A stretch of 23,452 nt of DNA from Psychrobacter sp. UBA5136 (lineage in GTDB: Bacteria > Pseudomonadota > Gammaproteobacteria > Pseudomonadales > Moraxellaceae), in NCBI RefSeq assembly GCF_002414005.1, contig NZ_DHYG01000065.1:1-23452 (forward strand), read 5' to 3'. The position numbers and the translations under genes are program-made. Within the stretch, counting starts at the first letter, position 1. Each line of letters starts with the position of its first letter. This document shows, piece by piece, positions 1 to 7,505 of this stretch. Under the pieces are notes generated by a model. That model was not told the DNA's origin. It worked only from the letters and a program-made list of their open reading frames with translations, and made no database searches.

Positions 1-80
1 TTATCCCGAACTGGGGTTATAAATAATAACGCTGTCGCTAAAAGGTGACATTTACCAAGATGAAATTATAAGCCTTTAAA

Positions 81-115
81 AAAAGGCGCTCTACTGCCTA
101 TGCAGAGCGCCTTTT
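81..115 (-). terminator. Rho-independent terminator downstream of fadD
   Basis: A perfect 12-bp inverted repeat (81-92 with 104-115) with an 11-nt loop. The GGCGCTCT core is flanked by A and T runs, so it can end transcription in either direction. It lies about 40 nt past the fadD stop and is its natural terminator. It could also serve a gene entering from the left edge. Confidence 0.85.
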
Positions 116-153
116 GCGGATAGGTATTTACGTTGGCTATAGCTGTAGGCTAA

Positions 154-1851
154 TCATAGCTGTGGATTGTCTGCGATATGTTTTTCACGCAGTTTTTGGC
201 GCAGTACTTTGCCCACATTGCTTTTTGGTAGCTCAGTGACAAACTCGATATGACGCGGACATTTATAGCCGGTTAAATTATCGAGAGCAAATTCTTTGAT
301 CGAGTTTTTGGTGACATTGTTGTCGGCAGGAATGACATAAATTTTAACCGCTTCACCTTGACGTTCATCAGGAATACCAATCACAGCACAATCAAGAATG
401 CCCTCGCAATCAAGCATGACGGATTCTATCTCGTTCGGGAAGACATTAAAGCCTGAGACCAAAATCATGTCTTTTTTACGGTCTAATAGTCTAAAGTAGC
501 CTTTTTCATCCATACTGACGATATCGCCTGTGCGAAAATAACCATCTTCAGTAAAGTCATCACTACTGTCTCTGTTCAGATAACCTGAGGTGACATTAGG
601 ACCTTTAACGCACAATTCGCCCGCTTCATTGGCCCCTAAGCGATTGCCTTCATCGTCAATGATAATAACATCAACGCTAGGGACAGGAACGCCAATCGTA
701 CCGTTAAACTTACGGTCGGTAATGACGTTAGCAGTACCAACTGCCACGCCTTCTGTCATGCCCCAACCTTCAATCATCGCGCAACCAGTGGTTTCAAGCC
801 AGCGAGCTGCCGTTTGTTCGGTTGCTGCCATTCCACCGGCTTGTGAGATACGCAGTGAGCTAAAATCAAGATCTTTAAAGTTTGGGTCATCAAGTAGAGC
901 TTTAAATAAAGTATTCACCGCTGGGAAAATGTGGAACGGCTGCTTCGATAGCGTTTTGATAAATGTTGGAATATCTCTTGGATTAGGAATCAAGATAAAG
1001 GTATAGCCTGAGCGCATACCGAGTGAGCTTAGCATAAAGGCAAAAATATGATACAGCGGTAGGGCCATGACCATATTGATATACACCTCGTTAATCTCTG
1101 AGGTAATAGGGCGCGTCCAAGCTTCTGACTGCATCGCTCCTGCGACGATATTACGCTGAGATAAAATCGCGCCTTTAGACAGCCCGGTTGTACCACCCGT
1201 GTATTGTAAAAACGCCTTTTGATCCAAGGACATTTTTGGCTTTTGGAAGGGTAGAGTTTTGCCTTTTTTTAGCACATCGGGAAACTTCGTGACTTCGTGC
1301 TTTGGGTCATTAAGCTTGTATTTTGGTACCAAGCGTTTGACTTGACGGATAATGGTATTTACTAAAATACCTTTTAAACCCATCATATCGCCCATTTTTG
1401 ACAAAACAATACGTTTAATATCTGTTTCATCAATGACTTGTTCAAGCGCTTGGGCAAAATTCTCAACCACGAAGATAACTTTGGCGCCCGAGTCATTTAG
1501 CTGATGACGGAGCTCGCGCCCAGTATAGAGAGGATTGACTGGCGTGCAGACGTAACCTGCCCGCAAAATACCAATCATCGTTGGCAAATATTGCGGCACG
1601 TTTGGCATCATGAGCGCAACCACGCTGCCTTGAGGCAGTCCTTGCGCTTGCAGCCAAGCGGCGACGGCAAGAGAAGCTTTATCAATGTCATCGTAGGTAT
1701 GGGTTACGCCCATACAAATACTCATCGGATGCAGACGAAAGCGATCAAAGCATTCTTCATACAGCTCCACGATGCTGCCATACCTATCTGGATCGATAGT
1801 TTTCGGCACACTCTTAGGATATTGGGCAAGCCAAGGTTTATTCAACGTCAT
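154..1851 (-). CDS. fadD: Long-chain fatty-acid--CoA ligase
   Basis: Activates free fatty acids to acyl-CoA through an acyl-adenylate, feeding beta-oxidation or phospholipid synthesis; FadD-type enzymes sit at the inner face of the inner membrane. The 565-aa protein is full length for FadD. Visible ANL-superfamily motifs are the ATP-binding loop YTGGTTGLSKGA (217-228), GWGMTEG (362-368), the TGD motif (441-443), the fatty-acyl signature around DRKKDMILVSGFNVFPNEIE (457-476) and the C-terminal catalytic lysine in PKSNVGK (about K548). The ATG at 1851 has a modest AGGA about 8 nt upstream. It is transcribed alone, with a terminator just after it and a possible promoter at 1882-1910. Substrate chain length cannot be read from the sequence, but long chain is the usual assignment for this subgroup. 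Confidence 0.93.
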   Translation of the reverse strand: MTLNKPWLAQYPKSVPKTIDPDRYGSIVELYEECFDRFRLHPMSICMGVTHTYDDIDKASLAVAAWLQAQGLPQGSVVALMMPNVPQYLPTMIGILRAGYVCTPVNPLYTGRELRHQLNDSGAKVIFVVENFAQALEQVIDETDIKRIVLSKMGDMMGLKGILVNTIIRQVKRLVPKYKLNDPKHEVTKFPDVLKKGKTLPFQKPKMSLDQKAFLQYTGGTTGLSKGAILSQRNIVAGAMQSEAWTRPITSEINEVYINMVMALPLYHIFAFMLSSLGMRSGYTFILIPNPRDIPTFIKTLSKQPFHIFPAVNTLFKALLDDPNFKDLDFSSLRISQAGGMAATEQTAARWLETTGCAMIEGWGMTEGVAVGTANVITDRKFNGTIGVPVPSVDVIIIDDEGNRLGANEAGELCVKGPNVTSGYLNRDSSDDFTEDGYFRTGDIVSMDEKGYFRLLDRKKDMILVSGFNVFPNEIESVMLDCEGILDCAVIGIPDERQGEAVKIYVIPADNNVTKNSIKEFALDNLTGYKCPRHIEFVTELPKSNVGKVLRQKLREKHIADNPQL

Positions 1852-1881
1852 AGTCAGCGTCCTGGAATTTCAATTAAGTTT

Positions 1882-1910
1882 CTATCGTTAAGCAGCCATA
1901 TCCGTGTCAA
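1882..1910 (-). promoter_or_regulatory. Possible sigma70 promoter of fadD
   Basis: On the minus strand a perfect -35 hexamer TTGACA (1910-1905) is followed after 17-18 nt by a weak -10 (CGATAG/GATAGA, around 1887-1881). This would start transcription about 25 nt before the fadD ATG. Only the -35 box is convincing. Confidence 0.35.
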
Positions 1911-1990
1911 TAAAAAAATCAGCGCTGACGTAAAACAATTGCCGCTGAGTTTGACAACATCCTTATCTATTGACGGACTACTAAATTTTT

Positions 1991-2020
1991 TTGCAACTAA
2001 AAGATTTGCAACTAAAAGAT
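1991..2020. repeat. 15-bp perfect tandem duplication
   Basis: TTGCAACTAAAAGAT occurs twice, head to tail with no mismatch, in the fadD upstream spacer. It is one of several short tandem duplications in this window. Confidence 0.9.
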
Positions 2021-2047
2021 AATGTATCGACGATATATTGATACATT
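2021..2047. promoter_or_regulatory. Inverted repeat upstream of fadD, possible operator
   Basis: Perfect 8-bp arms AATGTATC and GATACATT are separated by 11 nt. It abuts the 15-bp tandem duplication, about 170 nt before the fadD start. The AT-rich arms and lack of a T tract argue for a protein-binding site over a terminator. No known fatty-acid regulator motif was recognised. Confidence 0.35.
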
Positions 2048-2165
2048 TAAGCAATACATTAGCATGAATCTAAGTAAAGGCAATATTAGCATGCGCGTAC
2101 TGCCCAGTACATATAAAATGCTGCTAAATAAATTTATCTATAAGAAAAAAAGAGGCGCAATAACG

Positions 2166-2953
2166 TTAGGGTAGGATGAACTGCTGTTTGTCATTGAAAA
2201 AACGGCGGTAGATGAGTAAGGCGCTTATCGTGCAGCCAAGGGTGCTGCTTACGCAGATGAGAAACATAGTAACAATCTGGTAGCGTACCGCTTGGGTGGG
2301 GTCAGCGCCAGCAAGTATTTGCCCCGTCATCATTCCGGGTAAGCTGACAATGCCGACCACCAGCATAGAGTTAAGCGTGGGTGTCATGCCATTGATGATG
2401 GCAGCACGTATCTGTTCATGGACAGCTTCAAATGGTCTGGCAGATAGGCTCAACATCATCTCGATTTGTCCTTGCTGCGCATGGAAATTTTCAATCAGCT
2501 GGTTGCTGGTCAATGAGATGGCGGTTAAAGAATTACCAAGTATCAAACCGAGTATAGGAATGATAAATTGCGGCGTATACCAAGGCTGCACTCGTAAAAT
2601 AAGGCTGATGGCAATGGCAGTAACCAGTACCGCTGAGGTACCGACAGCGATTAGCGTATCAACCAATAAACCTTTATAGGTGCGTTTGACGCGATTTTTG
2701 GCCGCGCTACCGGCAATCAAGGTCATGATGGTTAAAATAACAAGGACTTCGTACCATTGTTCGCGTGCAAATATCCATGCCAAGATAAGACGATAAAACT
2801 TAGCTGTATGACGGTACGAATAGCCGCAATCAAAAGCGTCTTAGTCAGTTTTAAACCTAAGTACCATGAGACGATTAGCACAATAGCAATCAAACTACTG
2901 GCAAGCGCAATATCACCATAAGTGAGTATGATTTGCATATTTTTTGTACTCAT
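2166..2953 (-). pseudogene. fetB: FetB-type iron export ABC permease, split by a -1 nt frameshift
   Basis: Two overlapping minus-strand frames together encode one UPF0014/FetB permease. The 5' frame runs from the ATG at 2953 and covers the start through IRTVIQLSFIVLS. The 3' frame is open from before 2783 to the stop at 2166 and carries the rest, including SLPGMMTGQILAGADP, a hallmark FetB segment. Joining them after that Ser gives about 258 aa with the same spacing as E. coli FetB (259 aa) between IQL and the following IF. One T missing from the TT at 2782-2783 (AA on the plus strand) explains the break. The 3' part could initiate only at TTG 2783 and would lack the first membrane segments. 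It may be a true inactivation, a sequencing slip in a short homopolymer, or less likely programmed slippage. In E. coli FetAB exports iron and protects against peroxide. The partner ATPase lies upstream on the same strand. Confidence 0.8.
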
Positions 2954-3040
2954 CCCAAGTAGTTATTAGAAAAAAAGTAAGTATTGAACACGTAACTGGT
3001 ATGCAAATATGAACTTAAACCGCTTTAATTGACTACTAAT

Positions 3041-3074
3041 AAATAGATAAGTTAAAAAATAGATAAGTTAAAAA
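3041..3074. repeat. 16-bp tandem duplication between fetA and fetB
   Basis: The unit AATAGATAAGTTAAAA is repeated just over twice without mismatch in the 128-nt spacer between the fetA stop and the fetB start. The spacer holds no recognisable terminator, so the two genes can still be co-transcribed. Confidence 0.85.
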
Positions 3075-3081
3075 GGCGCAG

Positions 3082-3900
3082 TTAAGCTACTGTGGTTAAG
3101 GCGCCTGCTTGCATCTGCCAATGCTTATCCGCTAATGGCATAATATCGTGGGTGTCATGAGTCACCCACAGTACTGTCCGCTTTGGCTCAGCTCGTAGCC
3201 AGCTGACCAGCAAGTGTACGAGTTTTGCTGAGCTATCAGTGTCTAAGGCTGCGGTCGGTTCATCCAATAATAGGACTTGAGGGTTTAATTGTAATAGACG
3301 CAGCGTATTGACCAATTGTCTTTCGCCGCCCGACAGCGTATAAGCGTTTTGTTGTAAGAAATCAGCTGGGCGCTCTAAATACTCAAGCTGCTCGATATGC
3401 CAATCGATATTAAAATGCTTGTGCTGATGGGCGGCCAAGCGGTAAGGCAATTGCAAGTTATCAAGGACGCTGCCTTCTAATAATTGCGGCTGCTGAGCGA
3501 GCAGGGCGACCTGCGAGCGCCAGTGCGCGGGTGTCACCTGATGAATGCTAGAGCGAGTGCGACTACTTTGCTCATCGCTTTGTAGCCAAATATCGCCAGT
3601 AGTCATGGGCGATAGCCCTGCTAGGGCACGTAATAAGACAGACTTGCCGCTACCAGAGGCACCGGTCAAAACCGTGACTTGCCCAGCCTGTAATTCACCA
3701 CTGACACCACTTATCAAGGCGCGTTTACTAATGGTTAAAGTATCATCGGCCGCTGAGGGTCTCTGTATTTTTGCGCGCCATCTGCGGTACGTCGCAAACC
3801 GAGGAGAGATTCGATATAAAAGACTTTCACGATCAGGATTTGCTAGCGTAGCGTGCTTGCTATGTAGGCTATGCAGCCAAATATCTTCAAATGCGAGCAT
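3082..3900 (-). CDS. fetA: FetA-type ABC transporter ATP-binding protein
   Basis: Predicted ATPase of the FetAB iron exporter, working at the cytoplasmic face with the permease encoded downstream. The 272 aa carry all nucleotide-binding-domain motifs: Walker A GASGSGKS (80-87), Q-loop near Q135-Q136, signature LSGGERQ (189-195), Walker B VLLLDEP (209-215), and the switch His in WVTHD (H248). The short domain and the WVTHD ending resemble E. coli FetA. Compared with that protein (about 225 aa) there is an extra polar, Arg-rich stretch between the first beta strand (residues 1-8) and the strand before Walker A (about 20-60). The start ATG lies after a weak purine-rich AAGAAGA. The gene sits 97 nt downstream of the thioesterase and may share its transcript. 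If fetB is truly broken, this ATPase has lost its partner. Confidence 0.82.
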   Translation of the reverse strand: MLAFEDIWLHSLHSKHATLANPDRESLLYRISPRFATYRRWRAKIQRPSAADDTLTISKRALISGVSGELQAGQVTVLTGASGSGKSVLLRALAGLSPMTTGDIWLQSDEQSSRTRSSIHQVTPAHWRSQVALLAQQPQLLEGSVLDNLQLPYRLAAHQHKHFNIDWHIEQLEYLERPADFLQQNAYTLSGGERQLVNTLRLLQLNPQVLLLDEPTAALDTDSSAKLVHLLVSWLRAEPKRTVLWVTHDTHDIMPLADKHWQMQAGALTTVA

Positions 3901-3997
3901 AAAAGTCTTCTTATGGTCTTAGCACCATTTTTAAAATAAGGACACGCCTTAGTTGAGTGAAAGTCAGGCGGTAGTCGGGTGATAGTCGATCAATCTT

Positions 3998-4612
3998 TTA
4001 TTCATCAGTGTGTTGTGTGATTGCTTCTTGGATGGTGTCACGTAATTTTTGCGGTACGCGGATAGGACGCATGGGCGCCATGGGTGCATTGTGATTAGCC
4101 GACGCCTCAGCAGGGGTAGGCTCTATTTGGTTTTGCACGCAAGCGATGACGATTTTAGCGCTGCTTAATAAAGTACTGTTTAAAGAAGCAAGGCTTGTCT
4201 TAGTGTTATCATTATTATCTGAATTTGGCGTGCTACGATGGATACTTTGGTAAAATACAATGCTGGCAGGTTTTAGCTCAACCTTATCGATACGTACGTT
4301 GATCACTTCATCTAACAGTATGGCTTTTTTATATTGCAGGTCTGCTTGACTGACGACAAAATGCTGAATCTCGCCGTCATCGGTTCGTAAAAAATAGCCA
4401 TTTAAACCAAGTTTGGTAAACCAGTCACGGCGGCAGTTTTCAAAGAAGACCAAATGATTGGCATGGTAGACGATGCCACCTGCGTCAGTATGATTAATAT
4501 AGACGTTATAGTCGGTGGCAAATAGCGGCGCGGCTGCGTTACTCGTTTTGGTATCCGTATTTTTATTCATGGTTGTTGTCGTTTTTTCCATGGTGGTTGT
4601 CGTAATTGTCAT
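3998..4612 (-). CDS. YbgC-like hot-dog acyl-CoA thioesterase
   Basis: Member of the 4-hydroxybenzoyl-CoA thioesterase/YbgC hot-dog family, which hydrolyses acyl-CoA thioesters in the cytoplasm. The diagnostic active-site segment HTDAGGIVYHANHLVFFE lies at about residues 41-58, with the conserved Asp at about D43 counted from ATG 4612. The second half (VSQADLQYKKAILLDE, VELKPASIVFYQSI) fits the family core. The frame can also open at TTG 4624, giving 208 aa; ATG 4612 is preferred, giving 204 aa. Two further in-frame ATGs follow in a Thr-rich N-terminus made by a 21-nt tandem duplication, so the true start is uncertain. A polar Asn/Thr/Ser insertion (about 128-149) and a Pro/Ala-rich tail before PIRVPQKL are also unusual. 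The in vivo substrate is unknown. Confidence 0.8.
   Translation of the reverse strand: MTITTTTMEKTTTTMNKNTDTKTSNAAAPLFATDYNVYINHTDAGGIVYHANHLVFFENCRRDWFTKLGLNGYFLRTDDGEIQHFVVSQADLQYKKAILLDEVINVRIDKVELKPASIVFYQSIHRSTPNSDNNDNTKTSLASLNSTLLSSAKIVIACVQNQIEPTPAEASANHNAPMAPMRPIRVPQKLRDTIQEAITQHTDE
4562..4603 (-). repeat. 21-nt tandem duplication at the thioesterase N-terminus
   Basis: Two adjacent 21-nt units (4562-4582 and 4583-4603), 18 of 21 bases identical, encode TTTTMEK and TTTTMNK. Because 21 is a multiple of three, the frame is kept, and each unit carries its own ATG. Confidence 0.8.
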
Positions 4613-4961
4613 AATGTTGCTCAATAGGTTTGCTTTATTAATAGCGTTTAAAAGTTAGGCGTGTCCTCATTTAGATGTCCATCGATTGAATTGATGACAT
4701 GCTCTAACATATAGAATGATAAAAAATAGAAAGTGATAATGCGTAGATTATCACTCATAAGTGCTACTCTATCGTAAGAAATAAGGGCGCGCAACAGATA
4801 GCCTTGTCGATGTCTGTTATCATTAGCCTTTATAAATCGCCGATTTTTGTATTTTTATAGCACGACTTTTTTGCTAGTAGCCCCTTTTAATCATAGTACT
4901 CGTTTATAGCAGCACTTTTTATCGCAGCACTTTGTTTTCATTCATTAGTATAGGATAATTT
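4613..4961. other. Divergent spacer between the thioesterase and xthA
   Basis: No gene seen. It holds a near-palindrome centred near 4688 (CATC..GATG, 4680-4696), a perfect 9-bp dyad at 4732-4755, a small CACT-N4-AGTG hairpin overlapping its right arm, and a 15-nt-period repeat of GCAGCACTTT (4909-4918 and 4924-4933) close to the xthA start. Both outward promoters should lie here, but I cannot place clear -35/-10 pairs. Confidence 0.5.
4732..4755. promoter_or_regulatory. Perfect 9-bp dyad, operator candidate
   Basis: Arms AGTGATAAT (4732-4740) and ATTATCACT (4747-4755) are exact inverse complements around 6 nt. The GATAAT...ATTATC pair resembles the outer hexamers of a Fur box, but the spacing is 6 rather than 7 and the middle hexamer is missing. 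It lies about 120 nt before the thioesterase ATG and 205 nt before xthA. There is no T tract, so a terminator is unlikely. Confidence 0.45.
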
Positions 4962-5786
4962 ATGACCCGTTTTGTCAGCTTTAATATCAATGGTATCCGC
5001 GCTCGTCAACACCAGTTGGAGGCGGTGCGAGAGGTAATCGACCCTGATGTGATAGGTTTGCAAGAAACCAAGGTGCATGATGAGCAGTTTCCCCTCGAAA
5101 ACATAGAAAGTTTGGGCTATCGCGTCGAGTATTTTGGGCAAAAAGCCCACTACGGTGTTGCTTTATTGTCCAAAGTTGCGCCTATTTTTGTACAAAAAGG
5201 TTTTCCGGATGAAGATGAAGAGGCACAAAAGCGCTTTATCCATGCGCGCTATGTGTTTGATGGACGGGAAGTGGATGTGCTTAACGGCTATTTTCCGCAA
5301 GGAGAGAGCCAAGACCACCCAATCAAATTTCCTATGAAGCGGGCGTATTATGCGGATTTGATAGCGTATATCGATACGTTAAGAGCAGAAGGGCGCTCGC
5401 TGGTAATCATGGGTGATATGAATATCGCGCCGGAAGATGTCGATATCGGGATTGGTGAGGCCAATGCGAAGCGCTGGCTTAAAAATGGCAAAACCTCGTT
5501 TTTGCCTGAAGAGCGTGAATGGTATAGTAATTTGATGGCGCGAGAGCTTACCGATACTTATCGTCTGCATTATCCTGACAGCACCGAATTATATAGCTGG
5601 TTTGATTATCGCAGTCGCGGCTTTAATGATGATCCTAAACGCGGGCTACGTATCGATCACATCTTATGCACCGCAGATTTGATAGATCATTGTGTCGATG
5701 CAGGCATTAGCTATGAGCTGCGCGGCATGGAAAAACCGTCTGACCATGCGCCAATTTGGGCCGCGTTTGATTTAAAAAAAGTATAA
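4962..5786 (+). CDS. xthA: Exodeoxyribonuclease III
   Basis: Base-excision repair enzyme: AP endonuclease and 3'-to-5' exonuclease that cleans blocked 3' ends after oxidative damage. The 274 aa match the E. coli enzyme (268 aa) and align without gaps at the active site: N8 in SFNINGIRAR, E35 in LQETK, Y110 in NGYFPQG, D152 and N154 in GDMNIAPEDVD, D232 in LRIDHIL, and D261/H262 in SDHAPIW. The ATG at 4962 has AGGA 6 nt upstream. It is followed 110 nt later by argJ on the same strand with no terminator seen between them, so read-through is possible. Confidence 0.96.
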   Translation: MTRFVSFNINGIRARQHQLEAVREVIDPDVIGLQETKVHDEQFPLENIESLGYRVEYFGQKAHYGVALLSKVAPIFVQKGFPDEDEEAQKRFIHARYVFDGREVDVLNGYFPQGESQDHPIKFPMKRAYYADLIAYIDTLRAEGRSLVIMGDMNIAPEDVDIGIGEANAKRWLKNGKTSFLPEEREWYSNLMARELTDTYRLHYPDSTELYSWFDYRSRGFNDDPKRGLRIDHILCTADLIDHCVDAGISYELRGMEKPSDHAPIWAAFDLKKV

Positions 5787-5896
5787 TAGTTTGCTTGAAC
5801 CGTAGACTTTTAACATGAGGTTTTTAGTACCAGTTTTTCACAACTAAAAATGAATAACCAATAAATAATACATCAGCATTGATGAATAAGGATTGA

Positions 5897-7123
5897 ATGA
5901 TGGCTGTCGGCAACGTTGCAATACCCAAGACGATTTATCCTATTAAAGGCATTAAACTAAGCGCTACCGCTGCAGGCGTGCGTTATAAAGACCGCGATGA
6001 TTTGGTGGTGATAGAAATTGCCGATAGCGCAACGACTGCCGTTGTGACCACCAAAAATACCTTTTGCGCCGCCCCTGTGCGTGTGTTACGGGAACATTTT
6101 GCCAAAGCCAGTCCGCGTTATTTAATCACCAACACCGGCAATGCCAATGCCGGTACCGGCGCTGATGGTAAACGCCGCGCGCTTGATATTTGTGCCGCTT
6201 TAGCTGCCAAAACTGGCGTGGATACCAGTGCGGTGTTGCCATTTTCGACGGGCGTGATAGGCGAACCATTAAACAGTGACGCCATCATTGCAGGCTTAGA
6301 CAATGCGTTAGCCAACTTGGCCGCTGATAATTGGCTAGCAGCCGCAAATGGTATTCGTACGACTGATACGATTCCAAAGCTTGCCAGTGAAAAGGTCGAT
6401 GTTGACGCTAGCAGTTATCACATTACCGGTATGTCAAAAGGCTCGGGCATGATACGTCCTAATATGGCGACCATGCTTGGCTATGTGGCGACGGATGCCA
6501 ATATCGCTGCTGATTTATTGCAAGAAATGCTGAGTAACATTAATGAGCAATCTTTTAACCGCATTACCGTCGATGGCGACACCTCAACCAACGATTGCTG
6601 CGTACTGATTGCCACCGGAACGGCAAATTCAGAGGTCATTGATAGCCCAGAGCATCCGCATTATCAGCCGATATTTGAGGCTTTGACAGCGGTATTTTTA
6701 CGTTTGGCGCAATTGATTGTGCGAGACGGAGAAGGCGCTACCAAATTTATGACAGTCAACGTCACAGGCGGCAAAACCACGCAAGAATGCTGCGACGTGG
6801 CGTATGCAGTTGCACATTCGCCGTTAGTCAAAACCGCGTTTTTTGCCAGTGATGCCAACTGGGGGCGTATCTTAGCCGCGGTCGGTTACGCGGGTATCGA
6901 CGACCTTGATACCGAGCAAGTCGATGTCTATTTAGATGAGGTGATGATTTGTCAAAATGGCGGCGTGGCGCCGAGTTATACGGAAGCGGCGGGCAAAGAG
7001 GTTATGAGCCGTCCTGAGATTACCATTCATATCGATTTAGCGCGCGGCGATGCGCACGATACCGTTTATACCTGCGATTTGTCTTACGATTACGTCAAGA
7101 TAAATGCAGATTATCGCAGCTAA
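5897..7123 (+). CDS. argJ: Bifunctional ornithine/glutamate N-acetyltransferase
   Basis: Arginine synthesis by the cyclic route: transfers acetyl from N-acetylornithine to glutamate and in many bacteria also makes N-acetylglutamate from acetyl-CoA. The 408-aa precursor is expected to cleave itself between Ala and Thr at MATML (T192 becomes the N-terminal nucleophile of the beta chain). The oxyanion segment STGVIGEP (117-124) and the C-terminal family signature CDLSYDYVKINADYR are present. Two consecutive ATGs open the frame. AAGGA at 5888-5892 is 4 nt from the first and 7 nt from the second, so the second (5900) is probably used, giving 407 aa. No other arg gene is nearby. Whether it has the second, acetyl-CoA-using activity cannot be decided from motifs. 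Confidence 0.95.
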   Translation: MMAVGNVAIPKTIYPIKGIKLSATAAGVRYKDRDDLVVIEIADSATTAVVTTKNTFCAAPVRVLREHFAKASPRYLITNTGNANAGTGADGKRRALDICAALAAKTGVDTSAVLPFSTGVIGEPLNSDAIIAGLDNALANLAADNWLAAANGIRTTDTIPKLASEKVDVDASSYHITGMSKGSGMIRPNMATMLGYVATDANIAADLLQEMLSNINEQSFNRITVDGDTSTNDCCVLIATGTANSEVIDSPEHPHYQPIFEALTAVFLRLAQLIVRDGEGATKFMTVNVTGGKTTQECCDVAYAVAHSPLVKTAFFASDANWGRILAAVGYAGIDDLDTEQVDVYLDEVMICQNGGVAPSYTEAAGKEVMSRPEITIHIDLARGDAHDTVYTCDLSYDYVKINADYRS

Positions 7124-7505
7124 AAATTGTTTATCATTTTATAAAAACGCCCAAACTATCATTGTCATAGATAGTTTTGAGCGCTTCTTCCTCCTCAAAG
7201 CAGTTTATTTTATACCATCCAATAAAAACCGTTTATTAACATCATTTGCAAAAGCTGACGTTACTTTACAAAGCAGTTATAGAGGCTAGGCAGCCGCGCG
7301 CTCTATACTGATTGCAGTAAACAATAGACGATACTAGTTATATTTTAGCGATTTTATTTATATCGTTTTTTTATTTTTTTCGATTTTATAATTGGCTTTA
7401 AGTTAACAGTATCTTCATAACGGCTTGCTACCTTTTGAATAGTGATAATTGATTAAAATGAGTTTAAAAGGTAATGACTAATATTAATAAACTGAGGATT
7501 AAATA
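7124..7505. other. Spacer between argJ and the lipoprotein gene
   Basis: Apart from the imperfect hairpin after argJ, I see only a strongly T-rich stretch (about 7336-7390) with repeated CGATTTTAT words, and the upstream region of the lipoprotein gene. An open frame at 7104-7289 overlaps the argJ end and the hairpin and is not supported as a gene. Confidence 0.5.
7148..7183 (+). terminator. Possible imperfect terminator hairpin of argJ
   Basis: A stem pairs CGC(CC)AAACTATC (7148-7160) with GATAGTTT..GCG (7170-7183) around a 9-nt loop, with one bulge and one mismatch. The following sequence is pyrimidine-rich (cttcttcctcctc) but has no clean T run. It begins 25 nt after the argJ stop. Confidence 0.45.

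Larger units (their letters stand above)
1852..2165. other. Spacer between fetB and fadD with a tandem duplication and a dyad
   Basis: No convincing gene. It holds an exact 15-bp tandem duplication (1991-2005 and 2006-2020), immediately followed by an inverted repeat AATGTATC-N11-GATACATT (2021-2028/2040-2047), and then two related GCAATA..TTAGCATG words at 2051-2066 and 2080-2093. A 66-codon open frame on the minus strand (1854-2054) translates across the duplication and looks like noise. The dyad is placed to be an operator or a weak terminator upstream of fadD. Confidence 0.5.

Noticed and set aside
1..22. Hairpin-like TTATCCC..GGGG..ATAA at the left edge
   Set aside because: The arms pair only a few bases once aligned, and the flanking gene lies outside the window, so nothing can be supported.
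590..1006. 138-codon plus-strand frame inside fadD
   Set aside because: It is the antisense shadow of a full-length, motif-complete acyl-CoA ligase.
1854..2054. 66-codon minus-strand open frame upstream of fadD
   Set aside because: It reads straight through the 15-bp tandem duplication, has no ribosome binding site, and its translation (repeated LLVANLLVAKK) is a by-product of the repeat.
5845..5895. Possible ARG box before argJ (TGAATA.. and ..ATTGATGAATA words)
   Set aside because: The words lack the symmetry and spacing of an ArgR site and the region is simply AT-rich.
7104..7289. 61-codon plus-strand frame after argJ
   Set aside because: It overlaps the argJ 3' end in another frame and crosses the putative terminator hairpin; no ribosome binding site.
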